A DNA stretch of 51,720 nucleotides from an uncultured Victivallis sp. (GTDB taxonomy: Bacteria > Verrucomicrobiota > Lentisphaeria > Victivallales > Victivallaceae), in NCBI RefSeq assembly GCF_944391105.1, contig NZ_CALXSK010000026.1:1-51720 (forward strand), in the 5' to 3' direction. Numbering within the stretch: position 1 is the stretch's first letter; each line of letters starts with the position of its first letter. Shown piece by piece: positions 27,575 through 36,175 of this stretch. The notes under the pieces were generated by a model, which saw only the letters and a program-made list of their open reading frames with translations, was not told where the DNA came from and ran no database searches. The translations under genes and the position numbers were made by a program.

Positions 27575-29184
27575 GTAAATTCCGAACTCTTGTCATGTAT
27601 TTCGTGCTGGTGTGCGTGACGCTCGTGCTTCTTTTCGGAGTGGGGCGGGTTGAGAACCGTCTTGACAAAGCCGTTGCGGAACACAATCTTCGTTTCACCG
27701 GTCAGATCAAAAACGCCCCCCCGCTGGTGACATTCACGACCGTGGCGCTCGGCAGTTTCCGGGGACTTGTGGCGGATTTGTTGTGGCTGCGCGCGGGCTC
27801 GTTGCAGGAGAAGGGCAGTTACTTCGAAATGGTTCAGCTTGCGCGCTGGATCACCGATCTGCAGCCGACCTTTTCCGGAGCGACGGCCTATCTGGCCTGG
27901 AATATGGCGTACAACATATCTGTGACATGTTCTAGTTTTGAGGACCGGTGGCGCTGGGTCAACGAAGGGATCAAGCTGATCCGGGATCAGGCGATCGAGT
28001 ACAATCCTGAAGATCCAGTTCTCTACAAAGAACTGGCATGGATTTTCCAGCATAAGCTTGGAAACATCATGGATGACGCGAACCTCTACTATAAGAACCG
28101 GCTTGCCCTTCTGGTCACGAATGTGGTCGGGTTCAATCCGGACTGGGAGGGAATGGCTGCCGCTCCGGACAGTGAACGCGAGTTTCTGAAGGCGTATCCC
28201 GAGGATCATCGGATCTGGAAAGCGGCGAAAGCTGCCGGATATGAGAATTACGCGATGCTTTACGCCGCATTCAAATCCACGGAACCGGCGGCGCTGCCGC
28301 AGCCTTTCGTGAACCGCATTGCGGATGATGAGGAACTCGTCAAGAAGCTGAAGAATTATTTCCATGCGGAGTATCTGCGGGAAAAGCTCAAGCTCGACTC
28401 GAAACTGATTGTGGAGATCAATAAGGAGTACGGCGAGATGGACTGGCGTGTTCCCGAGTCGCAGGCGATTTACTGGGCGACGATGGGCATCAAACGGACG
28501 CCGGGTCATAAGGATCTCAGCTGCGACCGGGTCATTACGCAGTCGCTTTTCGAAGCGTTCCGCAGCGGCCGGATTCTGATGGTTGACGAGACTTCGTTCG
28601 AGACGATCACGCTTGTTCCGAACCTCAAACTTGTTGATGCCGTGTTTGACCGGTACAAGGAGGTGCAGGAAATTTACGAGAAGGACAACCAGTATTCGAC
28701 GTTCCGCAGTGCCCGGATCAATTTCATCAAGGAAGCGATTTCGACCCTGTGGAACTACGGAAGTTTCAGCAAGGCGGCTGAATATTACAAGAAGCTGCAG
28801 ACGGAGGAACCCAATTTGCACAAGCTGCCGCTGGAGGCGTTTGTCATGCAGCAGTGGGCGGAAGAGGTGCGTGATGCGAGCGTGAAGAAAGCCAGTGAAA
28901 TTGTTTCCGGCCTGATCTGGCGGAGTTTGTACTATCTGATTTACAACGATCAGGATGCGGCGGTTGCGAATGAGCGCATGGCACGTTACGTCTACAACAA
29001 GTATCAGAAGGAAATGGGCGGAGATGCCCGTACGACTCTGCCGCCGTACAATGAAATGAAGAAATCGATGGTTGAGACGCTCAGCAAGACGTTGAACCCG
29101 GTTCTGGCGGAGATTTTGAAGCAGAGAGTTCTGGAGGATCAGGCGGCGGCTCCGGCGGTCGGCCCGCAGAAGTCGGATCAATAG
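27571..29184 (+). CDS. Membrane-anchored helical (TPR-like) protein of unknown function
   Basis: A 537-residue protein, not recognised. One N-terminal membrane segment (8-25) precedes a mostly helical soluble region. Around 60-170 the sequence WLRAGSLQEKGSYFEMVQLARWITDLQPTF and DPVLYKELAWIFQHK have the spacing of tetratricopeptide-type helix pairs; another repeat-like block lies near 400-450 (NYGSFSKAAEYYKKLQTEEPNL). It overlaps the permease by four bases, so it is probably an accessory subunit of the ABC transporter facing the periplasm. No catalytic motif is visible. Confidence 0.7.
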   Translation: MSKFRTLVMYFVLVCVTLVLLFGVGRVENRLDKAVAEHNLRFTGQIKNAPPLVTFTTVALGSFRGLVADLLWLRAGSLQEKGSYFEMVQLARWITDLQPTFSGATAYLAWNMAYNISVTCSSFEDRWRWVNEGIKLIRDQAIEYNPEDPVLYKELAWIFQHKLGNIMDDANLYYKNRLALLVTNVVGFNPDWEGMAAAPDSEREFLKAYPEDHRIWKAAKAAGYENYAMLYAAFKSTEPAALPQPFVNRIADDEELVKKLKNYFHAEYLREKLKLDSKLIVEINKEYGEMDWRVPESQAIYWATMGIKRTPGHKDLSCDRVITQSLFEAFRSGRILMVDETSFETITLVPNLKLVDAVFDRYKEVQEIYEKDNQYSTFRSARINFIKEAISTLWNYGSFSKAAEYYKKLQTEEPNLHKLPLEAFVMQQWAEEVRDASVKKASEIVSGLIWRSLYYLIYNDQDAAVANERMARYVYNKYQKEMGGDARTTLPPYNEMKKSMVETLSKTLNPVLAEILKQRVLEDQAAAPAVGPQKSDQ

Positions 29185-29221
29185 CAGGGACGCGGGGAGC
29201 GGGAAAGGAATTCCGCCGGCA

Positions 29222-30520
29222 GTGCGGCCCGCTTTCCGGTTCGAATCGCCCGAGTCGGGCAGAAGTGAGAAAACGTTGGAGGAATGGTTTATATTTTTCG
29301 GGGCCATCGCGGTGGCGATGGTCATGTCGCACATCTGTTCTCTGATGGAAGCGGCACTGCTGAGCATCACTCCGAGCCAGCTTGCGGAGTTGCGGCAGAA
29401 GAGTCCGAAGATCGGGCAGATCTGCCAGGCTTTGAAGCATGACATCGAAAAGCCGATTGCGGTGATTCTGATCGTCAATACCGCGGCGCACACGATCGGC
29501 GCGGCTGTGGCGGGCGGTGCCGTCAGCGAGACGATCGGCAATCAGTACATGGGTGTGTTCACCATCCTCTTCACGCTTTTGATGGTGCAGTACACGGAAA
29601 TTCTGCCAAAGACGCTTGGCGTGCGGTTCAACCAGAAGGTGATGCGTTACGCGGCCCGGCCGTTGCAGGTGTCGATCTGGATACTGCTGCCGTTGATCCG
29701 TCTTACGCATTTCATCAATCGACCGTTTGAGCGGCGGCGTCCGGAGCGCCCGAGCACGGCCGATGAGATTTCAGCGCTGGCGGCGCTGGCGCGCAGTTCA
29801 CAGGTGATTTCGACGCGGCAGGAGCGGATCATCCGGGCGGTGCCGAGGTTGTCGGAGCGTACGGCTTCGAAGGTGATGCTGCCGGTGGAGAACATTTCCT
29901 TTCTGAGTTCCGACCAGACGGTTTCCGATGCGATCAGTGCGACCGGAACCGACTTTCACACGCGTTATCCGGTCTGCGACGAAGGGAATCGGGACAAGGT
30001 TCTCGGGTATGTGAACTTCAAGGAGCTGGTTGCAACGCAGCGGACGCATCCGGGGGCGCAGCCATTGACGGATATTCTGCGTCCCATCGCGTTTGCGGAT
30101 CCGGATGACACGGCGTCGGAACTGCTCGAACGATTTGCCAGTCAGCACTGCCACATGACGATCGTGCGCGATCCGGAGAACGGGAAGACGCTCGGTCTGG
30201 TGACGCTGGAGGACATTGTCGAAGAGCTGCTCGGTGATCTGGATGACGAGTTTGATCCGCTGCCGCGGACGTTCTACTCGCCGAGCGAATTCTTCTGGGT
30301 GGTCGGCGGTGGTGTGCCGATGACGCTTCTGACGCGTGATACGCATCTTGATCTGCCGCGGAGAGCCGAGCCGGTTGCCGTCTGGTTTGCGCGGATGCTG
30401 AAGCGTCCGCCGAAGGTGGGAGACACGATCCGCCACGGCAATGCGGAGTTTTACGTGCGAAAGATCCGACGCGGGCAGGTGTGGGAGTTTAATTTGAAAC
30501 GGATCAAATTCGAGGGATGA
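29222..30520 (+). CDS. CNNM/CorC-type membrane protein (DUF21, CBS pair, CorC domain)
   Basis: A ~432-residue protein of the CNNM/CorC (TlyC/hemolysin C) family: three or four membrane helices with the DUF21 hallmark SLMEAALLSITPSQL and NTAAHTIGAAVAGG, two CBS domains (~225-335, including YPVCDEGNRDKVLGYVNFKEL and HMTIVRDPENGKTLGLVTLEDIVEELLGDLDDEFD), and a C-terminal CorC domain. Relatives transport or regulate Mg2+ and other divalent ions, fitting a metal-related operon. The start is unsure: a GTG at 29222 (AAAGGA 12 bases upstream) or a TTG at 29276, which begins right at the membrane domain. It overlaps the next gene by four bases. Confidence 0.85.
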   Translation: MRPAFRFESPESGRSEKTLEEWFIFFGAIAVAMVMSHICSLMEAALLSITPSQLAELRQKSPKIGQICQALKHDIEKPIAVILIVNTAAHTIGAAVAGGAVSETIGNQYMGVFTILFTLLMVQYTEILPKTLGVRFNQKVMRYAARPLQVSIWILLPLIRLTHFINRPFERRRPERPSTADEISALAALARSSQVISTRQERIIRAVPRLSERTASKVMLPVENISFLSSDQTVSDAISATGTDFHTRYPVCDEGNRDKVLGYVNFKELVATQRTHPGAQPLTDILRPIAFADPDDTASELLERFASQHCHMTIVRDPENGKTLGLVTLEDIVEELLGDLDDEFDPLPRTFYSPSEFFWVVGGGVPMTLLTRDTHLDLPRRAEPVAVWFARMLKRPPKVGDTIRHGNAEFYVRKIRRGQVWEFNLKRIKFEG

Positions 30521-31209
30521 GTCGCATGGTTCGGAGTTTGCTTCTGACGGGATGTGTTGCGCTTTTTTGCGTTGCCGGGTGCATTGATTTCGAGTATGTC
30601 GGCCGTGAGTTTGAGCCGACGCCGATTTCGGATCCGGTCACTTACTATGTAAATCGCGAACAGTTGCCTCCGGGTGAGTTCCGGATCATGGGACGGGCCG
30701 AGATCTCCGCTCCGGACGGCACGGATGGATATGACATTCAGGAGCTGCTGCTGGAGAAGGCCCGGGCGTTCGGGGCGGACGCCGTCTGTCTGGTGAGCGC
30801 CCGGAAAGTCCCGGTTGGATATTATCCGCGCGAGGAGGTCAACCAGGGGCCTCAATTCCCGCTCGATCCTGCGAATGTGGATTTTCCCGGGGCGCCGGAA
30901 CCTTTGGCTGCGGAGCTGCAGGAATTCGGGCAGCCGCAGACGCTGAGCAGCACGATGGGAACACGCCTTGAGGTGGAAGTCAAGGCGCTTTTCCTCAAGA
31001 AAAAAACGGAGCTGGAACGGTTGACCGCCGAGCAGGATCAGGAGCTGGACGAGATTCTCGGTGAACCTTCCGAACCTTCGCGTCAGGCTGTTCCGAAGAA
31101 GGATGTTCCGCCGGACGCGGAGGTCCCGGACGCGGAGGTTCAGGAAGCGGAGGAGGGGATTCCGGCCGCTTCTGCCGATGATGCGGCGCCGGTTCCGGTT
31201 CAGGAGTAG
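30517..31209 (+). CDS. Putative lipoprotein of unknown function
   Basis: A 230-residue protein with a lipoprotein signal: MSRMVRS, a hydrophobic core, and lipobox VAGC with the acylated Cys at 22. The mature part has a compact domain (~25-150) including PPGEFRIMGRAEISAPDGTDGY and AFGADAVCLVSARKV, resembling the YdgH/SHOCT-like 'effort to detoxify' type lipoproteins only loosely, so no function is assigned. The last ~90 residues are charged, Glu/Pro/Ala-rich and low complexity. Its start overlaps the CNNM gene by four bases, making it the last gene of the nine-gene run. Its 3' end overlaps the pseudouridine-synthase gene tail to tail by ten bases. Confidence 0.75.
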   Translation: MSRMVRSLLLTGCVALFCVAGCIDFEYVGREFEPTPISDPVTYYVNREQLPPGEFRIMGRAEISAPDGTDGYDIQELLLEKARAFGADAVCLVSARKVPVGYYPREEVNQGPQFPLDPANVDFPGAPEPLAAELQEFGQPQTLSSTMGTRLEVEVKALFLKKKTELERLTAEQDQELDEILGEPSEPSRQAVPKKDVPPDAEVPDAEVQEAEEGIPAASADDAAPVPVQE

Positions 31210-31916
31210 GATTCCAGCGTGCGCGCGACTTCGTCCGGGGAGAGTTCCCGGAACGCTCCCGACGGGAGGTCACCGAGTTCGAGGGCGCCGATTCGGATTC
31301 TTCGCAGTTCGATGGTGGGGGCGCCGACGGCGGCGGTGAGCCGCCGGATTTCACGTTTGCGTCCTTCGTTGAGAACGATCCGGTAACGGCATTTCCCGAT
31401 GCGTTCTATTGAGATGACGCGGAGGAGTTCCCCCTGGTCGAAGATTCCGGATCGGATTCTGGAGAGTTCGGCCGCAGAGAGGTCGCGGGTGATGCGGACG
31501 AGGTAGGTTTTGAGGATTTCGTGTCGCGGATGAGTAATTTGTGCGACATAATCTCCGTCGTTGGAGAAGAGAATCATCCCTTCGCTCTCCTTGTCGAGCC
31601 GTCCTGCGGAAAAGAGGCGCACCGGCGGATTGAGCCGGATCAGGTCGACGGCTTTCAGAGGAGCGTGAGGGTCGGAGTTCGTGCAGACGTAGCCGCGTGG
31701 TTTGTTCAGCATGATGTAGTGAAATGTGGCGGTCGGTGTGACCGGTTTTCCGTCGAGGGAGACGATGTCGGCGGAAGAGACCCGGAAGCCGGGTTCGAGG
31801 ACGCTCCTGCCGTTGACGGTCACGCGCCCCGCCTTGACGAGATCTCCTGCGGCACGGCGCGAGGCGACTCCGGACGCACTGAGGAATTTAACCAGTCGTT
31901 CCTGCTGTTCGGACAT
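31200..31916 (-). CDS. RsuA/RluB-family pseudouridine synthase
   Basis: A 238-residue enzyme. An S4 RNA-binding domain (residues 7-55, RLVKFLSASGVASRRAAGDLVKAGRVTVNG) precedes the catalytic domain with GRLDKESEG (catalytic Asp D108) and the family's closing EGRKREIRRLTAAVG. It makes pseudouridine in rRNA; the choice between 23S (RluB-like) and 16S (RsuA-like) sites is not settled. AGGAG supports the ATG at 31916 rather than 31976. It is divergent from rsmI with a 59-bp gap, a pairing of two rRNA-modifying genes. Confidence 0.9.
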   Translation of the reverse strand: MSEQQERLVKFLSASGVASRRAAGDLVKAGRVTVNGRSVLEPGFRVSSADIVSLDGKPVTPTATFHYIMLNKPRGYVCTNSDPHAPLKAVDLIRLNPPVRLFSAGRLDKESEGMILFSNDGDYVAQITHPRHEILKTYLVRITRDLSAAELSRIRSGIFDQGELLRVISIERIGKCRYRIVLNEGRKREIRRLTAAVGAPTIELRRIRIGALELGDLPSGAFRELSPDEVARTLESYS

Positions 31917-31975
31917 TGTTTCACGGCTCCTGTTTTGACATCGACATAGATTACACCGGAAAGCGGAATTTTGCA

Positions 31976-32689
31976 ATGGAAAATGAAGGAAAACTTTATC
32001 TGGTCAGCACGCCGATCGGCAACCTTGAGGACATCACGCTGCGGGCGCTGAATGTGTTGAGGAGTGTAGACCTGATCGCGGCGGAGGATACGCGTCATAC
32101 GCGGCAGTTGTTGACGCATTTCGACATTCACACCAGGCTTGAGAGCTTTCATGCGTTCAATGAACACCGCAAAACCGAGGGGCTCATTGCGCAGATCCGG
32201 GGAGGGCTCAAGGTCGCGTCTGTCTCGGACGCCGGAACCCCTTCGATCGCTGATCCGGGATTTTTTCTTGTGCGGGAAGCGGTTCGGAATGGAATTGTTC
32301 CGGAGGTGATTCCGGGGGTGTCCGCGTTGACATTTGCGGCGACCGCGTCGGCGCTGCCGGTGGACAAGTTTGCGTTTTTCGGATTTCCGCCGGTCAAATC
32401 AGGGCGGCGGAGGAAATTCTTTGAAGCGATTCGCGAGGAAGGGAAGACGGTCTTTTTCTTCGAATCTCCGCACCGGATTGCGAAGACGCTCCCGGAGCTG
32501 GCGGAAATCGTGGGCGGCGACGCGCAGGTCGCCGTCATCCGCGAGGCCACGAAACTGCATGAGGAGATTCTGCGCGGGAGTGCCGCAGAACTTGCGGCCG
32601 CTGCGGCCGGACGTCAGTGGCGCGGCGAATTCGTGATCGGGGTTCACCCTTCCGGGGCCGCCGAAACGGAGGAGGAGTCCGGTGAGTGA
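31976..32689 (+). CDS. rsmI: 16S rRNA 2'-O-methyltransferase RsmI
   Basis: A 237-residue tetrapyrrole-methylase-fold enzyme that methylates C1402 of 16S rRNA using S-adenosylmethionine. Hallmarks: LYLVSTPIGNLEDITLRAL at the N-terminus, AEDTRHTRQLLTHF, SDAGTPSIADPG, VIPGVSALTFAATASALP, and FFFESPHRI. The E. coli protein is about 286 residues with a C-terminal helical domain that is missing here; truncation is seen in other lineages. The start is the ATG at 31976; the upstream frame covers the divergent promoter region. Its last 46 bp overlap the end of the convergent LacI gene. Confidence 0.92.
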   Translation: MENEGKLYLVSTPIGNLEDITLRALNVLRSVDLIAAEDTRHTRQLLTHFDIHTRLESFHAFNEHRKTEGLIAQIRGGLKVASVSDAGTPSIADPGFFLVREAVRNGIVPEVIPGVSALTFAATASALPVDKFAFFGFPPVKSGRRRKFFEAIREEGKTVFFFESPHRIAKTLPELAEIVGGDAQVAVIREATKLHEEILRGSAAELAAAAAGRQWRGEFVIGVHPSGAAETEEESGE

Positions 32690-33705
32690 CTCCCCCGGTA
32701 CGGGGGGGCGCAGGAGTTCCGCACGACCAGCCGGGTGGGGAGGATTGTGCGCGGCAGCGGCGTTTTTTTCTGCAGAAACGCGTCGAGCGCTTCCGCGGCG
32801 AGATAGCCGGCCTGTTCCATGTCGTGCCGGACGGTTGTGAGCGGCGGCTCCAGAAAGACGGCAAACGGATTGTCGTCGAATCCGGTGATCGACAGCTCTT
32901 CGGGGATCTTTCTGCCAAGCTGGCGTGCGGCGGCCATGGCTCCCGCGGCGATTTCATCATTGGCGGCCATGACTGCCGTGATGTCGGGCGCATCCTTCAG
33001 CAGTTCGGTCAAGGCGTAACGGCCGTATTCCATTTCGTTGCAGCTTACCGGGCAGGAGTTGAGGTGGAGTTGCGGATCCGGATCCAGCCCGATTTCCGCA
33101 AGGGCGTTCCTCCACGCCAGAAATCGCTGCCGATGGTTTTCGGTCGGAGTCCGGCTGCCGAGACAGCCGATGCGGCGGTGGCCGATCCCGGTCAGAAAAC
33201 GCGCCGCTTCGAGCGCTCCGGAGTAGGAGTCGTTATCGATGAACCCGCAACCCGGCAGCGAGGTCGTTTCGTCGACGAGCATGATCGGCAGCCCCGCGTC
33301 CGCAAGTTTCGGGAGTCCTTCGGCAAAATGGGCCGGTACAAGCAGAATCACGCCGGAACACTGCTGGTCGCGGATGAGATCGAGCAGTTTCCCCGTTTCC
33401 AATGTCGGATGGATCACCGCAGTGGCCGAGAGTGTTCCCTTTTGAACGTAGCGATAGATTCCGGAGAGCACGCCTGCCAGATACGGAGAGACCTCTCCCC
33501 GGCCCGATACCACCGCAATTCGCGGCAGTCGGCTGGCCGGATATGCCGGACGGAAATGGTATTTTTCAAGCAGCCCGGCAACTCTCGTACGCACGGTTTC
33601 ACTGACACCGGCACGGTTGTTGATTGCCCGCGATACCGCCGACGGCGAAATTCCGAGTTCTGCGGCGATGCTTGTGACGCTGACTGTTTTGGGTTTTCTT
33701 GACAT
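32644..33705 (-). CDS. LacI-family regulator of the adjacent GH2 gene
   Basis: A 353-residue LacI/GalR protein: helix-turn-helix VSVTSIAAELGISPSAVSRAINN, hinge-like FRPAYPASRLP, then a sugar-binding-type effector domain ending in SITGFDDNPFAVFLEPPLTTVRHDM. The ATG at 33705 gives the standard N-terminus; earlier ATGs at 33717 and farther lack the family pattern. A perfect TTTTGCGCAAAA lies 39 bp upstream and a matching copy lies over the divergent GH2 transcription start, so it likely represses that gene and itself. The C-terminal ~25 residues are Ser/Pro-rich and overlap rsmI on the opposite strand. Confidence 0.92.
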   Translation of the reverse strand: MSRKPKTVSVTSIAAELGISPSAVSRAINNRAGVSETVRTRVAGLLEKYHFRPAYPASRLPRIAVVSGRGEVSPYLAGVLSGIYRYVQKGTLSATAVIHPTLETGKLLDLIRDQQCSGVILLVPAHFAEGLPKLADAGLPIMLVDETTSLPGCGFIDNDSYSGALEAARFLTGIGHRRIGCLGSRTPTENHRQRFLAWRNALAEIGLDPDPQLHLNSCPVSCNEMEYGRYALTELLKDAPDITAVMAANDEIAAGAMAAARQLGRKIPEELSITGFDDNPFAVFLEPPLTTVRHDMEQAGYLAAEALDAFLQKKTPLPRTILPTRLVVRNSCAPPYRGSHSPDSSSVSAAPEG

Positions 33706-33743
33706 GCCATATACCATAACTGGATTTTGTCGTTTTTCAATTC

Positions 33744-33755
33744 TTTTGCGCAAAA
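33744..33755. promoter_or_regulatory. LacI operator, lacI-side copy
   Basis: TTTTGCGCAAAA is a perfect 12-bp palindrome with a central CG step, upstream of the lacI start. Its partner at 33827-33838 shares TTTTGCGCAA. Confidence 0.65.
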
Positions 33756-33781
33756 AAAATCATTCCGATTTTAAATCCCCC

Positions 33782-33810
33782 TTGCAAAATGGGGCGGGAG
33801 CGGCTATACT
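33782..33810 (+). promoter_or_regulatory. Promoter of the GH2 gene
   Basis: TTGCAA (33782-33787), 17 bases, TATACT (33805-33810). Transcription would start near 33817, just before the operator at 33827. Confidence 0.65.
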
Positions 33811-33826
33811 AACCTTGATAACGATA

Positions 33827-33838
33827 TTTTGCGCAAGA
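33827..33838. promoter_or_regulatory. LacI operator, GH2-side copy
   Basis: TTTTGCGCAAGA, ten of twelve bases identical to the palindrome at 33744, lies between the GH2 transcription start and its ribosome-binding site, an arrangement suited to repression. Confidence 0.6.
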
Positions 33839-33851
33839 AATGGAGGTTGCG

Positions 33852-36107
33852 ATGCAGTACATACCGGAGGGGGGATGGCGTCTCTCGTTCAGGCATCCGG
33901 GGAGTGGTGAGGAGATGACGATTCCGGCGCGGGTGCCGGGAAATATTGCGGCGGATCTGCATCGGGCCGGGGTGATCCCGGATCCTTATTTCGGCAGCAA
34001 TGCGGATCTGCTGCGGGAGTGGGAGTTTGTTGACTTCACTTTCACGGTGGCGTTCCGGGTGACCGAAATTGCGCCCGGGGAGCGGCTTGCGCTGGTGTTT
34101 GAGGGGGTCGATACTGCGGCGGAAGCATTTTTGAACGGTGCTTCTCTGGGCAGAATGGAGAATATGTTCATCGAACACCGCTTTGATGTGACCGGAAAGC
34201 TCCATTGCGATGGAACGGACGAGCTTGCCGTCGTGATCCGCAGTGCCGTGAATTCCGCACGTAAATATCGGCGCTCGCCCGGGACGTTTGCCCAATTGTA
34301 CAACTTTGAAGGATTGTATCTGCGCAAGGCGGGACACACGTTCGGGTGGGACATCGCGCCGCGCATTGTTCTCGGCGGACTCTGGCGCGGAGTCGGGATC
34401 GAGCGGATTCCGGAACACCGCTGGAGCGATGTTTTGCTTTACACCGTTTCTGCCTCGAAGAGCGTGGCGCGCCTGGCGCTCGACTGGAGTTTTGAGAGTT
34501 CCGCGGAACAGTTGACCGGATTTGAAGCGAAACTTACGCTGACGCATGGTGCGAAACGGTTCGAAAAACAATTTCGGCTTCTTTTCACAACCGGGCACAC
34601 GGTATTCGACGTTCCGGAACCTGATCTCTGGTACACGCATGGTCTGGGTGAGAGCGCTCTATACGATGTGACGCTCGAATTGCTGCGCAACGGGGAAAGA
34701 CTTGCCGAGAAGCGGTTCCGCACCGGGATTCGCACCGTGCAGCTGGAACGGACGGAAGCGCTCGCGGCGGACGGTTCGGGGCAGTTTCGCTTCCTGCTGA
34801 ATGGGGAACCGCTCTTCGTTCTCGGTTCGAACTGGGTGCCGGTCGAAGCGATGCACGGCGAGGAGCGCGGGCGTGTGCGGAGGACGCTCGAACTTTTTAC
34901 GGATCTGGGCTGCAATATGATCCGCTGCTGGGGGGGGGGTGTTTACGAAGATCATGAGTTCTTCGATTACTGCGATGAGAACGGTCTGCTTGTCTGGCAG
35001 GATTTCATGCTTGCCTGCGAGATTCCGCCGCAGGACGACGACTTCTGCCGTCGGATGGAAGAGGAGGCTGTCGCGGTTGTGACGAAACTGCGGAATCATC
35101 CTTCGCTCGCGCTCTGGTGTGGCGACAACGAGTGTGATGAGGCTGTGCTCTGGCGCGGGGATCAGATGCTTCCCTCCGAAAACCGCATCACGCGCGAAGT
35201 GCTCAAGCGGGTGGTTCGTTCTTACGATCCGGGGCGCGACTACCTGCCGAGTTCACCGTATCTTGTGGACGGCTCCGTCAAGATCGGCAGTTCGGCCGGG
35301 GCGCCGGAACAGCATCTCTGGGGGCCGCGTGACGAGTACAAGGGGGATTTCTACCGGTTGAACACGGCCTGTTTCGCGAGTGAAACGGGATACCACGGAA
35401 TGCCGTGCACGGAAAGTCTGAAAAAATTTCTTTCGCAGGACCATCTTTTTCCGAAGGTCGGCGATCCGGAGTATCTCACTCACGCCGCACAGCCGTTTGG
35501 AGATCCGGAGGGGCCGTATGCGTATCGGATCAGGCTGTTCCTCGATCAGATCGTGAACACGTTCGGGGAGATTCCGGAAGAGCTCGAACGGCTGGTTGCC
35601 GCCTCACAGATCGTGCAGGCCGAGGCGCTGAAGTTCTTCATTGAGAACTTCCGCTTTCACAAATGGCGCAAGACCGGAATTCTCTGGTGGAATGTCGCAG
35701 ATTGCTGGCCGCAGATTTCCGATGCGGTGGTCGACTACTATTATGAGAAGAAACTTGCTTATTTCTACATCAGAAACGTACAGCAGCCGGTGCTGCTGAT
35801 GATGGGGGAACCGGCGGCATGGCAGTGCCCGCTGCGGCTCGACAACAATCTGCCGCGGGCGGTCTCGGGGGCGTACCGGGTCAGCGACCTGCTGACCGGT
35901 GAGGAGTTCGTCTCGGGCCGGTACGAATGCGCCGCAAACTCCGGCGCGGATCTCGGTGCGCTGCGGGTCTCGACCGGGGTTCACCGCATGTACCTGCTGG
36001 AATGGGAGGTGGACGGTGTGTGGAAACGCAATCACTACCTGCTCGGCCGGGCCCCGTACGATCTCGACTTTTACCTGCAGTGCCGGGAAAAACTCGCCAT
36101 CGGATGA
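33852..36107 (+). CDS. GH2 beta-mannosidase-like enzyme, cytosolic
   Basis: A 751-residue GH2 enzyme without signal peptide. The N-terminal sugar-binding jelly roll (~10-185) has DLHRAGVIPDPYFG, typical of beta-mannosidases. The barrel has NMIRCWGGGVYED, acid/base E427 in WCGDNE and nucleophile E511 in CFASETGYHG; the family's beta-mannosidase branch carries the same WCGNNE/SEFGF-type pair. It releases mannose from imported beta-mannosides. GGAGG at 33842-33846 fixes the start at 33852, not 33840. It is single-gene, divergent from its LacI regulator, and converges on the operon ending at 36176. Confidence 0.9.
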   Translation: MQYIPEGGWRLSFRHPGSGEEMTIPARVPGNIAADLHRAGVIPDPYFGSNADLLREWEFVDFTFTVAFRVTEIAPGERLALVFEGVDTAAEAFLNGASLGRMENMFIEHRFDVTGKLHCDGTDELAVVIRSAVNSARKYRRSPGTFAQLYNFEGLYLRKAGHTFGWDIAPRIVLGGLWRGVGIERIPEHRWSDVLLYTVSASKSVARLALDWSFESSAEQLTGFEAKLTLTHGAKRFEKQFRLLFTTGHTVFDVPEPDLWYTHGLGESALYDVTLELLRNGERLAEKRFRTGIRTVQLERTEALAADGSGQFRFLLNGEPLFVLGSNWVPVEAMHGEERGRVRRTLELFTDLGCNMIRCWGGGVYEDHEFFDYCDENGLLVWQDFMLACEIPPQDDDFCRRMEEEAVAVVTKLRNHPSLALWCGDNECDEAVLWRGDQMLPSENRITREVLKRVVRSYDPGRDYLPSSPYLVDGSVKIGSSAGAPEQHLWGPRDEYKGDFYRLNTACFASETGYHGMPCTESLKKFLSQDHLFPKVGDPEYLTHAAQPFGDPEGPYAYRIRLFLDQIVNTFGEIPEELERLVAASQIVQAEALKFFIENFRFHKWRKTGILWWNVADCWPQISDAVVDYYYEKKLAYFYIRNVQQPVLLMMGEPAAWQCPLRLDNNLPRAVSGAYRVSDLLTGEEFVSGRYECAANSGADLGALRVSTGVHRMYLLEWEVDGVWKRNHYLLGRAPYDLDFYLQCREKLAIG

Positions 36108-36110
36108 AAA

Positions 36111-36148
36111 AACGCCGCTACCCGGGAAGACCCCGGAAAAGCGGCGTT
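36111..36148 (-). terminator. Rho-independent terminator of the seven-gene minus operon
   Basis: AACGCCGCT (36111-36119) and AGCGGCGTT (36140-36148) form a perfect 9-bp stem with a second GC-rich stem inside. Read on the minus strand it is followed by a run of T residues; on the plus strand it has none. Confidence 0.75.
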
Positions 36149-36175
36149 GATTGCCGGCGTCCGTAATTTACCCGG

